Assembly (NCBI GenBank): GCA_902783175.1
Contig: CACZQA010000280.1
Span: 1 to 7,012 of the forward strand
Reading direction: 5' to 3'
DNA: 7,012 bases
From: an uncultured Coriobacteriaceae bacterium
Lineage (GTDB): Bacteria; Actinomycetota; Coriobacteriia; Coriobacteriales; QAMH01
Shown: piece after piece, positions 1 to 6,801 of the stretch
Layout of the letters: each line of letters starts with the position of its first letter
Numbering within the stretch: position 1 is the stretch's first letter
Made by a program: the position numbers and the translations under genes
Notes under the pieces: model-generated
What the model saw: only the letters and a program-made list of their open reading frames with translations
The model's database searches: none
Told to the model about the DNA's origin: nothing

Positions 1-489
1 CGCGACGAGCACCTCGCGGTCCACGAGCAGGCCGGTCGGGTTGTTGGGCGAGGCGATGAAGACGAGGTCGACGCCCGGTACGACATCCGCCGCGACAGAG
101 CCGGTCAGCGCGAAGCCGTCCTCCTCGCGCAGCATGTGTCGCACGATGCACGCGCCTGCCTGCTCGAGCGCCTGTTCGTACCCCGAATAGCACGGGGCGC
201 AGACGAGTGCCCTCTTCGGTTGCACGACCGCGCACACCCGGACGATCAGGTCGCTTGCCCCCGCCGTGCACACAACCTGCCCGGGCGCGACGCCCTCGGC
301 GGCGCACAGCGCATCGGTCAGCGCACGGCACGCGGGGTCGGGATAGGCCGAGAACTCCGGCACCGACTCGCGCAGCGCACGGACGGCTACCGGCGGCATC
401 CCGAGCGGGTTGACGTTTGCCGAGAAGTCGAGCACCCCTTCGTGGGCGTAGATGTCACCCCCGTGCTCGAAGCGCCCCATACCGCTCAC
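1..489 (-). CDS. cobD: CobD-type L-threonine-O-3-phosphate decarboxylase, N-terminal part (gene continues past the window edge)
   Basis: This is a PLP-dependent fold-type I enzyme of the aminotransferase class I/II family. CobD decarboxylates L-threonine phosphate to (R)-1-amino-2-propanol phosphate, the cytoplasmic substrate of CbiB, whose gene lies directly upstream. The 163 visible residues contain the CobD-like start EHGGD (8-12), DFSANVNPLGMP (21-32), YPDP (49-52), the cofactor-phosphate region GASDLI (77-82) and SPNNPTG (147-153). The PLP-binding lysine lies beyond position 1, so it cannot be checked. I chose GTG at 489 because it forms a GTGA overlap with the cbiB stop and has GAGGTGG (500-494) at good spacing. 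The ATG at 480 is in frame, three codons later, but about 16 bases from that ribosome site. The family resembles histidinol-phosphate aminotransferase (HisC). The HGG start and the operon favour CobD, though HisC-like activity cannot be fully excluded from this fragment. Confidence 0.88.
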   Translation of the reverse strand, partial: MSGMGRFEHGGDIYAHEGVLDFSANVNPLGMPPVAVRALRESVPEFSAYPDPACRALTDALCAAEGVAPGQVVCTAGASDLIVRVCAVVQPKRALVCAPCYSGYEQALEQAGACIVRHMLREEDGFALTGSVAADVVPGVDLVFIASPNNPTGLLVDREVLVA

Positions 490-1463
490 AGCACCACCTC
501 GCAGACGTAGATGCCCCAGCTCAGGGCAAGGCACAGCACGAGCGCAAGCGACGCCGTCGCGTACAGCAGGCGGTTGGCGCGCACGATGTCTGCCGGCTCG
601 ACGGGGCGGAGCGCGTCTCCGATCGTCGGCTTTTCCACGAGCTTGCCGAAGTACCAGGCATCTCCCGCGAGCGCGACGTCGAGCGCCCCCGCGCAGGCCG
701 CCTCGGTATGAGCCGAGTTGGGAGAGGCATGCTTGCGCCTGTCACGCAAAAAGATGCGCCATGCGCCTTTTGCGTCGAGCCGCGCGAGCGAGGCGGCGCA
801 GACCATGAGCACGCCGGCAAGGCGCGCCGGGACAAAGTTGAGCACATCGTCGAAGCGCGCGGCCGCCGTGCCGAAGTAGCGGTACTTCTCGTTCTTGTAG
901 CCGACCATGGAGTCCATCGTGTTGACCGCCTTGTAGAAGACGCCCAGCGGCGCGCCGCCCACGGCCATGAACAGCAGCGGGGCGACCACGCCGTCCGAGG
1001 CGTTCTCCGCGACCGTCTCGACCGCCGCGCGCGTGACGCCCGCCTCATCGAGGCGCTCGACGTCGCGGCCGACGATCATGCTGACCGCCGTGCGTGCCGC
1101 GGCCAAGTTTCCCGCCGCAAGCGCGTCGTGGACCTTCATGCTCTCGTCCTTGAGCGCCTTGGTGGCAAGCATCTGGTAGCACATGACGCTTTCCACCGCG
1201 AGCGCAAGCCACGGGCTCACCATGCCGCAGAGCACGAGCAGGGCTATGGCGCAGGCCGTGGAGATGGCACAGACCAAGACGACGAGAACTCCGCCTGCGA
1301 TGCGCTCGTCTCTCGGGGTTGCCGGAAAGGCACGGCGCAAGATGCGCTCGAGCCCCGAGATGAGGTGCCCGATGAGCCTGATGGGATGTGGGAGCCAATG
1401 CGGGTCGCCCACGACGAGGTCGAGCGCGAACCCGATGGCCAGTGCCATGAGGTGCTGGGGCAT
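486..1463 (-). CDS. cbiB: Adenosylcobinamide-phosphate synthase CbiB (CobD in Pseudomonas naming)
   Basis: This integral membrane enzyme joins (R)-1-amino-2-propanol phosphate to the f side chain of adenosylcobyric acid, giving adenosylcobinamide phosphate in an ATP-dependent amide ligation. The predicted protein is 325 residues, normal for the family (about 310-320). Family motifs seen are DLVVGDP (15-21), HPIRLIG (26-32), ETVAENASDG (149-158), GGAPLGVFYKAVNTMDSMVGY (169-189), YFGTAAARFDD (196-206) and SPNSAHTEAACAGALD (247-262). Hydrophobic stretches suitable for membrane segments occur near 58-82, 83-100, 158-178, 208-226 and 299-321. The ATG at 1463 overlaps the cbiA stop as TGATG and has GAGGGGG nine bases upstream. 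A second ATG at 1448 would remove only five residues and lacks such a site. The following gene, cobD, supplies the aminopropanol phosphate, so product and user are encoded side by side. Confidence 0.96.
   Translation of the reverse strand: MPQHLMALAIGFALDLVVGDPHWLPHPIRLIGHLISGLERILRRAFPATPRDERIAGGVLVVLVCAISTACAIALLVLCGMVSPWLALAVESVMCYQMLATKALKDESMKVHDALAAGNLAAARTAVSMIVGRDVERLDEAGVTRAAVETVAENASDGVVAPLLFMAVGGAPLGVFYKAVNTMDSMVGYKNEKYRYFGTAAARFDDVLNFVPARLAGVLMVCAASLARLDAKGAWRIFLRDRRKHASPNSAHTEAACAGALDVALAGDAWYFGKLVEKPTIGDALRPVEPADIVRANRLLYATASLALVLCLALSWGIYVCEVVL
494..500 (-). promoter_or_regulatory. Ribosome binding site deciding the cobD start
   Basis: GAGGTGG on the minus strand lies inside the last codons of cbiB. 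GAGG is 7 bases from the GTG at 489 but 16 bases from the ATG at 480. The site therefore supports the GTG start and translational coupling with cbiB. The call rests on spacing alone. Confidence 0.55.
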
Positions 1464-2938
1464 CAAAGCGCGCCCCCTCGGCGGTAGGCTGCGGCCGCTT
1501 CGACGAAGCGCCTGGCGGCATCGGGGCAGCTCGCGAGGTAGAGGTGCGGGTAGCCGGCGAAGAGCGTCGGCGTCGCGTGCACGCACTCCCACGTTCGCGT
1601 CGAAAGCGGCTTTGCCGCCGTGAAATCGTCCCCGCAGTTCTCGCTGTCCCAGTAGTGGAACTCGTGTGCGGGCAGCTGGGCCCCTGCGCATGCGAGCAGA
1701 CTGTCGCCGTGCGCCGTGAGCGTGACGTAGCCGAAGCGCCCGAGACGCTCCGTCTTAAACGAGGTGCCCGCGATCGTGCCGACCATGGGGTGGCGCACGC
1801 CCCTCTCGTCCTCGAGCCACTCGTGGAGGTACATGAACCCACCGCATTCCGCGACCGTGGGAAGCCCTGCCGCGATCGCCGCCTTGACCGACGCGCGCAT
1901 CGACTCGTTGGCAGACAGCCCAGAGGCGTGCAGCTCTGGATAGCCGCCGCCCAGGTAGAGCCCGCTTGTGCCCTCGGGGAGCCCGGAGTCGACAAGCGGG
2001 GAGAACTCGACGAGCCGCGCTCCCAGCTCCTCGAGCAGGTCGAGCGAGTCGCGGTAGTAGAAGCAGAACGCCTCGTCACGCGCAACCGCGATGCGGGGTC
2101 GGTTCTTGCTGGTCACAGCAGTGCCGAAACGGGGTCGGTTCTCACTGGTCATTGCTGCGGCCGTGCGGGGTCGGTTCTCGCTGGTCACAGCAGCGTCAGA
2201 ACGGGGTCGGTTCTCCTTGGTCATCGCGTCGGGGCAGTCGAGCTGAGGGGCGGTGGCGGCGAGCTCGAGCAGCGCGTCGAGGTCGACGGTGTCTTCGAGC
2301 ACCGCGGCGATGCGGTCGAGCGTGTCGCGCAGGCCCTCCACCTCGGAAGCGGTCACCAACCCGAGGTGCCTGCTCTCCAGGCCGCAGTCGGCGAGCACGG
2401 GCAGGAACCCGAGCACGGGAACGCCCGTCTCGTCTTCGATGATCTTCTTGAGACGGGGGAAGTATCCCGCAGAAACGCGGTTGACGATGACGCCGCAGAT
2501 CTTGCTCGGGTCGCGAAAGCGCACGAACCCGGTAACTTCCGCCGCAGCCGACAGCGCGCGTCCGCGCCCGTCGATGACGAGGACGCACGGCGTGTCGGTC
2601 TTGGCGGCAAGCTCCCAGGCAGACGCCTGCGCGCTGCCCGCGATGCCGTCGTAGTAGCCCATCGCGCCTTCGATGACCGTGACGTCCGCCTGCCGCGCGC
2701 CCTTCGCGAGAAGCGCGCGCACGAGCGGGGCATCGGCGAAGAACAGGTCGAGGTTACGCGAGGTGGCCCCAACCACCTCCGCGTGGAACATCGGGTCGAT
2801 GTAGTCCGGGCCGCTCTTGCAGGCCTGCACCTTGAGCCCGCGGCGCGCGAGCGCGCGCATCAGCCCGCAGGCGACCGTCGTCTTGCCCGTGGCGCTCGCC
2901 GGCGCCGCTATGAGCACACGTGGTGCGCAGATGCTCAT
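1463..2938 (-). CDS. cbiA: Cobyrinate a,c-diamide synthase (CbiA/CobB), glutamine-hydrolysing, with a repeat-expanded interdomain linker
   Basis: This cytoplasmic enzyme uses ATP and glutamine to amidate the a and c side chains of cobyrinic acid (the cobalt form in this pathway). The protein has 491 residues in two domains. The N-terminal dethiobiotin-synthetase-like domain (about 5-230) has the P-loop APASATGKTT (12-21), CKSGPDYIDPMFH (40-52), EGAMGYYDG (90-98) and a VNR motif (152-154). The C-terminal class I glutamine amidotransferase domain (about 282-485) has the nucleophile Cys365 in AECGGFMYL, TERLGRFGYV (396-405) and HEFHYWDSEN (425-434), which carries the expected catalytic His. Four 12-residue repeats (238-285) separate the domains. 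Removing these 48 residues gives about 443, slightly below the usual length of about 450-460. The ATG at 2938 overlaps the cbiET stop as ATGA, and GGAGG lies ten bases upstream. The frame stays open far upstream, but that region is the body of cbiET. All key residues are intact, so the enzyme is probably active. Confidence 0.95.
   Translation of the reverse strand: MSICAPRVLIAAPASATGKTTVACGLMRALARRGLKVQACKSGPDYIDPMFHAEVVGATSRNLDLFFADAPLVRALLAKGARQADVTVIEGAMGYYDGIAGSAQASAWELAAKTDTPCVLVIDGRGRALSAAAEVTGFVRFRDPSKICGVIVNRVSAGYFPRLKKIIEDETGVPVLGFLPVLADCGLESRHLGLVTASEVEGLRDTLDRIAAVLEDTVDLDALLELAATAPQLDCPDAMTKENRPRSDAAVTSENRPRTAAAMTSENRPRFGTAVTSKNRPRIAVARDEAFCFYYRDSLDLLEELGARLVEFSPLVDSGLPEGTSGLYLGGGYPELHASGLSANESMRASVKAAIAAGLPTVAECGGFMYLHEWLEDERGVRHPMVGTIAGTSFKTERLGRFGYVTLTAHGDSLLACAGAQLPAHEFHYWDSENCGDDFTAAKPLSTRTWECVHATPTLFAGYPHLYLASCPDAARRFVEAAAAYRRGGAL
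1473..1479 (-). promoter_or_regulatory. Ribosome binding site of cbiB
   Basis: GAGGGGG on the minus strand, inside the last codons of cbiA, ends nine bases before the ATG at 1463. It supports that start rather than the ATG at 1448 and fits coupled translation through the TGATG junction. Confidence 0.6.
2084..2227 (-). repeat. In-frame tandem repeat, four units of exactly 36 bp, within cbiA
   Basis: Four head-to-tail 36-bp units encode AMTKENRPRSDA, AVTSENRPRTAA, AMTSENRPRFGT and AVTSKNRPRIAV, read on the minus strand from 2227 to 2084. On the plus strand, CGGGGTC recurs at 2094, 2130, 2166 and 2202. AGAACCGACCCCG (13 bases) and TGACCA are identical in all four units, including third codon positions. 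The last 9 bases of each unit vary. Units 1 and 3 share ATG and CGT codons where units 2 and 4 share GTG and CGC, which suggests that a 72-bp dimer was duplicated. The last unit runs straight into the conserved start of the amidotransferase domain (IAVARDEAF). Whether the repeat has a function is unknown. Confidence 0.97.
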
Positions 2939-4188
2939 GCGCCGCTCGCCTCCGGCGCCTCGGAATACGCCTGGGCAGGGTCCGGCGTTGCCTCGGGAGC
3001 ATCCGCGCTCACGATGAGAATCGGGTTTTGCCCCTTCATCATGTGGTAGCTCCCCACCTCGTGGCAGCGCGCGACGCCCACCTGCACGATGTCGACGTTG
3101 GCAAACGCGAACTTCTCCAGGCAGCACAGCGCCTCGCGCGTGAGCTCGAGCGTGATGCCGGTGATGACGATGCGGACCTTGGGGTTGGCGGCAAGGGCCG
3201 CCGCCACGATCTCCACGAGATTGCCCGACGAGCCGCCCACGAAGACGCGGTCGGGGACAGGCAAGTCGGCGAGCACCTCGGGCGCCTTCCCTTGGACGAT
3301 CTGGATGTTGGTCAGGCCGAAACGCGCCTTGTTGCGCTTGAGCACGTCGATGGCCTCGGGGTTCTTCTCGACGGCGAACACGCGCCCAGCCGCCACGGCG
3401 TATGCCGCCTCGACGGAAACCGAGCCCGTCCCCGCCCCGATGTCCCACACCGTATCGTCCTTGCGCAGGTGCAGCTTGGCGATGGAGACCTCGCGGACCT
3501 CCTCTTTGGTCATGGGCGCGAGATTGCGCGCGAACGCGCTGTCGTCGAGCGCCGGGGCGCGCAGGCTGCGCTTGATGGGATGGGCGTTGAGGGCCATGAG
3601 CACCGCGAGGTCGCCGAACTCCATCTGCGCGACTTCTGCCGCCGTGCCGCCCACGATGCGCTCGTCATCGTAGGAGAGCCGCTCGCCCACGTGCACGGTG
3701 ACGTCTCCCATGCCCCGGGCGACCAGCTCGCGGCAGATATCCTGCGCGCGGATCTTGCCCCCGGTAATCGCGAAGGTCTTCTCGTGCGTCTGCACCGCGC
3801 CAGCCACGTCGCAGTCGCGCCCGTGCGCGGACACGATGCATGCGTCGTGCCAGGGGATGCCGAGGCACGCGGAGAAGTAGCTCAGGCTGGAGACGCCCGC
3901 GATCACCTGCACGTCGAAGCCCTCGAGCTTGGCGAGCAGCGGACGCGTCCCGCTGAAAAACCCGGTGTCGCCGGACATGAGCACGCTCGCAGCGTCCGCG
4001 TTGCAGCTCGCAAGCGCCTCGACGATATCGTCGCTTGAGGTGAGCGCCTTCGTCTCGTGCGTGCGCTCGAACGGCGCGACGAGCCGCCTTGCCCCGATGA
4101 CCAGGGTGCTGCTCTCGATGGCGCGCTGTGCCCCGATTGTGAGCGTGTCGGGGTTTCCCATGCCGACGCCAATCACGTATACCTTCAT
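2935..4188 (-). CDS. cbiET: Fused cobalt-precorrin C5-methyltransferase CbiE and C15-methyltransferase/C12-decarboxylase CbiT (CobL-like)
   Basis: This soluble bifunctional SAM-dependent enzyme acts on the corrin ring. CbiE methylates C5; CbiT methylates C15 and decarboxylates the C12 acetate. It has 417 residues. The CbiE tetrapyrrole methylase domain (about 1-200) has GVGMGNPD (7-14), the SAM-site motif GDTGFFSG (73-80) and an AGVSSLSYF segment (97-105). The CbiT domain (about 215-395) has MTKEEVR (226-232) and the class I methyltransferase motif WDIGAGTGSVSVEAA (248-262), then VFAVEKNPEAI (270-280). The tail (396-417) is rich in Ala, Pro and Glu and looks disordered. The ATG at 4188 begins the typical MKVYVIGVG strand and has AAGGGAG five bases upstream. 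An upstream in-frame extension to 4359 would overlap cbiJ and carries no family sequence. The same fusion is known as CobL in the aerobic pathway. The neighbouring cbiG points to the anaerobic version here. Confidence 0.95.
   Translation of the reverse strand: MKVYVIGVGMGNPDTLTIGAQRAIESSTLVIGARRLVAPFERTHETKALTSSDDIVEALASCNADAASVLMSGDTGFFSGTRPLLAKLEGFDVQVIAGVSSLSYFSACLGIPWHDACIVSAHGRDCDVAGAVQTHEKTFAITGGKIRAQDICRELVARGMGDVTVHVGERLSYDDERIVGGTAAEVAQMEFGDLAVLMALNAHPIKRSLRAPALDDSAFARNLAPMTKEEVREVSIAKLHLRKDDTVWDIGAGTGSVSVEAAYAVAAGRVFAVEKNPEAIDVLKRNKARFGLTNIQIVQGKAPEVLADLPVPDRVFVGGSSGNLVEIVAAALAANPKVRIVITGITLELTREALCCLEKFAFANVDIVQVGVARCHEVGSYHMMKGQNPILIVSADAPEATPDPAQAYSEAPEASGA
2949..2953 (-). promoter_or_regulatory. 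Ribosome binding site of cbiA
   Basis: GGAGG on the minus strand, inside the tail-coding part of cbiET, ends ten bases before the ATG at 2938. It supports the choice of that ATG, which overlaps the cbiET stop as ATGA. Confidence 0.6.
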
Positions 4189-4216
4189 CGCGACTCCCTT
4201 CTCCTCGTTATCCCGC
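4189..4216 (-). promoter_or_regulatory. Intergenic gap with strong ribosome binding site of cbiET
   Basis: These 28 bases between the cbiJ stop and the cbiET ATG are the only non-coding gap in the window. They hold two adjacent purine-rich matches, GAGGAG (4206-4201) and AAGGGAG (4200-4194). The second ends five bases before the ATG. I see no hairpin or promoter in so short a space. This suggests independent ribosome loading for cbiET, in contrast to the overlapping junctions elsewhere. Confidence 0.65.
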
Positions 4217-4987
4217 TCACACGCCAAAGCGCGCGACGAGCTGTTCTCTGACCTCTTCTGCAGAAAGCCCCGACTCTTCCACGGGGCGACGGATGACCAC
4301 GGCCTCGCAGCCGCACTCCTGCGCCGCCTCGATTTTCTCCCAAAACCCGCCTGCGGCACCCGATGCCTTCGTGACGAGCGTCTGTATGCCGAATTCGCGG
4401 ATGAGCGCCACGTTGAGCTCTTTGGAAAACGGCCCTTGCATGGCGATGACGTGGCGCGCGGGTATGCCGAGCGCGGCGGTCTTCTCGAGCGAGGCGAGCA
4501 CGGGCAGCACGCGCACGTACAGGCGCTCGGAGGCCGCCGTCACGCCTTGCACGAAGGTGGGGAGGTCTTTGCTGCCCGTGGTGAGCAGCGCCGCCCCCTC
4601 GTGTGCCTCGATGTAGGCAGCCGCCTGCTCGGGGCCGTCCACCTCGTGCCAGGGCCCCGCAGCCGCCCCCTCGCGCACGAGCCGCAGCACGGGCACGCCC
4701 CGCGTCTGCGCGACGTCGCGGATGCTTTTCGAGATGTGGGTCGCGTAGGGGTGCGTCGCGTCGACCACGCACGCGAACGACGTCTTGTCCATGAGCTGGG
4801 CGATACGAGCAGGGGGCAGCGGCTCGCAAGACGACGTGACCTGCGGGCCGCCCGCCACGAGCGAGGCGCCATAAGACGTCGCCGTGCACGACGTGACCAG
4901 ACACGACGCCCGCGCCGCAAGCCATTCGACGAGCTCGCGTCCCTCGACGGTGCCCCCGAAGACGAGTATGTGCGGCTGCGCGGGCAT
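4217..4987 (-). CDS. cbiJ: Cobalt-precorrin-6A reductase (CbiJ/CobK)
   Basis: This cytoplasmic NAD(P)H-dependent enzyme reduces the macrocycle of (cobalt-)precorrin-6A to the 6B form, between the CbiE/CbiD methylation steps and CbiT. The 256-residue length matches the family (about 250). Family motifs seen are the N-terminal Rossmann nucleotide-binding turn ILVFGGTVEGREL (7-19), DATHPYATHIS (76-86), LRLVRE (101-106), TTGSKDL (136-142), MQGPFSKELN (183-192) and the C-terminal LVTKASGAAGGFWEKIEAA (204-222). The ATG at 4987 overlaps the cbiGH stop as TGATG, and a modest GAAGGG lies eight bases upstream. The open frame continues upstream to 5650, but that part lies over the CbiH coding region and is a shadow. 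The position between cbiGH and cbiET agrees with the pathway order. Confidence 0.95.
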   Translation of the reverse strand: MPAQPHILVFGGTVEGRELVEWLAARASCLVTSCTATSYGASLVAGGPQVTSSCEPLPPARIAQLMDKTSFACVVDATHPYATHISKSIRDVAQTRGVPVLRLVREGAAAGPWHEVDGPEQAAAYIEAHEGAALLTTGSKDLPTFVQGVTAASERLYVRVLPVLASLEKTAALGIPARHVIAMQGPFSKELNVALIREFGIQTLVTKASGAAGGFWEKIEAAQECGCEAVVIRRPVEESGLSAEEVREQLVARFGV

Positions 4988-6801
4988 CACGCCCGCCCTT
5001 CGCGCTGCAGGTAGCCGCGCGGCGTGACCATGGATCCGCCGAGCTGCATGGTCTGCTCGTTTCCGATGTAGACGGTCGTGAACATGTCGACTGCCGTGTT
5101 GCGCAGTTCGCCCAAGGTGAGCACGTGCGATTCTTCCCCCTCGCGGCCGATGTTGCGCACCGTGCCGCATACCGTCGACGCCGGCTTGTGGCGCAGCAGG
5201 ATATCGCACGCTCGCTGCAGGTAGTCCGCGCGCTTCTTGGACGAGGGGTTGTACAGGCAGATGACGAAGTCGGCCTCGGCCGCGAGCTCGAGGCGCTTTG
5301 CGATCTTTTCCCACGGCGTCATCAGATCGGACAGCGAGATGACGGCGAAGTCGTGCATGAGCGGTGCGCCGAGCACGGCGGCCCCTCCGAACGCCGCGCT
5401 GATGCCCGGGATCACCTCGATGTCCACCGACGGGTACTCCCCCGCGAGCTCGTAGCAAAGACCCGCCATGCCGTAGACGCCCGGGTCGCCCGAGCACACC
5501 ATGGCGACGCGCTCTCCGGCTTGCGCGCGCTCGAGCGCGATCTTGCAGCGCTCGACCTCGCGGCGCATCGGCGTCGTGAGCATTTCCTTGTCGGGAAATT
5601 CCTTTTCGAGCAGATCGGTGTAGACCGTGTAGCCCACGATCACGTCGCACGACTCGAGCGCCTCGTAGGCGCGCCGCGTCAGGTCGCTTCCGCCGCCCGG
5701 GCCGATCCCGACGACGAGCAGGACCCGATCGTCTGCCATCTGCGCCGCGCCGGCAGCGCCCCCATCGAAGCGTACCGACGCCTCGTCTTGCCCAAGTGCC
5801 ACCGTCATGCCCTCATGCGCCTCCTTGCCGCCGATCAGGCGCGCGCCGCCCGCAACGGCAGCGCGCTCGCATACGTTGTCGACCCCGACAGCCGCCTTGA
5901 CGAAGTCCGAGGAGGCAAAGGTCCCCTCCACGGCGGCGAGCTGTTCGGCCGAATAGAACACGGGCTCGCACTCCAGCGCCCGCGCGAGCGCGAGGACCGC
6001 CTCCTCGTCGTGCTTGACGTCGATCGAGGCCACGCGCGCGACCGCTGCCGGGCTGATGTGCGCGTTGGCAAGTGCTCCGCGGACGAACGTCTCGAGCGCC
6101 GCCGCGTCGGTGCCCCTCTTGCAGCCAACGCCAACCGTCACGACACGCGGCACGAGATGCAGCGTATGCGCGAACGGGCAGTCCGCTGTGTCGAGGCCGA
6201 CCTTGATACCGAGTTCGTGCGGGCCCTCCTCCACACCGGAAGGCAGCGCGCCTTCCACTGCGATGTCGCTTGCAAAGCCAACCGTGCCGCCGTCGAGCAG
6301 GCAGGCGGACACCTCTTTGGCGATCTGGCGCTCGACGAGGGCGAGCCCCTGCTTTCTCGCCCACTCGTCCACGGCGAAAAGCCCGTTCACGTCGGTGGCG
6401 GTCGAGACGACGGCGCGGGCGCCAGCCGCCGCGGCGACCTCGCGGGCAAGGTCGTTTGCGCCGCCCACGTGCCCCGAGAGCAGCGGCACGGCAAACTGCC
6501 CCGCCTCGTCGACGCTCACGACGGCCGGGTCGGAGAACTTGTCGCGCACATGGGGTGCGATGGCGCGCACGGCGATGCCCGTGGCCCCTATGAAGACGAG
6601 CGCGTCGGAATCGGCGAAGCGCTCGCCCGTCCAGACGCCGAGGTCGTCGAAGCTGTCGAGCCCCACCTCGTCTGCCAGGCGCTTCGTGGTCGTGAGCGTG
6701 AACTCGTCTCCGATGCGCGGGGAGTTGAGCGCCATGTTCACGGCGAGGTTCTGCATCGTCTCGTACCCGCGCCGCGTGAATGCGATGAACGCGACCTTCA
6801 T
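4987..6801 (-). CDS. cbiGH: Fused cobalt-precorrin-5A hydrolase (CbiG) and cobalt-factor III/precorrin-3B C17-methyltransferase (CbiH/CobJ)
   Basis: This is a 604-residue bifunctional cytoplasmic protein. The CbiG part (about 1-340) opens the delta-lactone of cobalt-precorrin-5A and releases acetaldehyde. It shows GATGIAVR (72-79), LSGHVGGANDLA (108-119), STATDVNG (133-140), the C-terminal domain start GVGCKRGT (224-231) and SSDFVKAAVGVDN (297-309). A linker rich in Gly and Ala (about 341-357) follows. The CbiH part (about 358-604) methylates C17 and drives ring contraction with SAM. It shows VGIGPGG (364-370), GYTVYTDLL (390-398), SGDPGVYGMAG (437-447), PGISAA (465-470), LSDLMTPWEKI (490-500), LYNPSSKKRADYL (516-528) and TVRNIGREGE (547-556). 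There is no ferredoxin-like extension after CbiH, unlike the Bacillus megaterium CbiH60 type. The ATG at 6801 directly follows the cbiF stop (TAGATG) and has GAGGGG nine bases upstream. Products of this type are known in databases. CbiG identifies the anaerobic route. Confidence 0.96.
   Translation of the reverse strand: MKVAFIAFTRRGYETMQNLAVNMALNSPRIGDEFTLTTTKRLADEVGLDSFDDLGVWTGERFADSDALVFIGATGIAVRAIAPHVRDKFSDPAVVSVDEAGQFAVPLLSGHVGGANDLAREVAAAAGARAVVSTATDVNGLFAVDEWARKQGLALVERQIAKEVSACLLDGGTVGFASDIAVEGALPSGVEEGPHELGIKVGLDTADCPFAHTLHLVPRVVTVGVGCKRGTDAAALETFVRGALANAHISPAAVARVASIDVKHDEEAVLALARALECEPVFYSAEQLAAVEGTFASSDFVKAAVGVDNVCERAAVAGGARLIGGKEAHEGMTVALGQDEASVRFDGGAAGAAQMADDRVLLVVGIGPGGGSDLTRRAYEALESCDVIVGYTVYTDLLEKEFPDKEMLTTPMRREVERCKIALERAQAGERVAMVCSGDPGVYGMAGLCYELAGEYPSVDIEVIPGISAAFGGAAVLGAPLMHDFAVISLSDLMTPWEKIAKRLELAAEADFVICLYNPSSKKRADYLQRACDILLRHKPASTVCGTVRNIGREGEESHVLTLGELRNTAVDMFTTVYIGNEQTMQLGGSMVTPRGYLQREGRA

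Noticed and set aside
417..1487. 356-codon open frame on the plus strand
   Set aside because: It is antisense to cbiB, with an Arg/His/Asp-rich composition typical of a shadow frame and no family motif.
2084..2227. Possible CRISPR array, because of regularly spaced repeats with variable short segments
   Set aside because: The period is only 36 bp, with at most 9-12 variable bases, too short for spacers. The repeats are in frame inside an intact enzyme gene, and no cas genes are visible.
2189..2260. Internal translation start that would give a separate amidotransferase subunit from the repeat ATG/GTG codons
   Set aside because: No ribosome binding site lies at suitable spacing before the repeat ATG or GTG codons. 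The AAGGAG in unit 1 is 22 bases from the next GTG.
1544..3049. 501-codon open frame on the plus strand
   Set aside because: It lies opposite cbiA and the end of cbiET, has no recognisable domain, and its repeated Gly-Ser-Val-Leu segments are only the complement of the cbiA repeat. Long antisense frames are expected in GC-rich DNA.
2939..3448. N-terminal extension of cbiA in the same open frame
   Set aside because: The region encodes the conserved CbiT domain in another frame. The ATG at 2938 has a good ribosome site and begins right at the family's P-loop strand.
2920..4038. 372-codon open frame on the plus strand
   Set aside because: It is antisense to cbiET, with no recognisable motif and shadow-like composition.
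4189..4216. Promoter, terminator or cobalamin riboswitch between cbiJ and cbiET
   Set aside because: The gap is 28 bases, fully accounted for by the ribosome site, with no inverted repeat and far too short for a riboswitch.
3929..5014. 361-codon open frame on the plus strand
   Set aside because: It spans the antisense of two well-supported genes (cbiET and cbiJ) and their junction, and its sequence matches no family I recognise.
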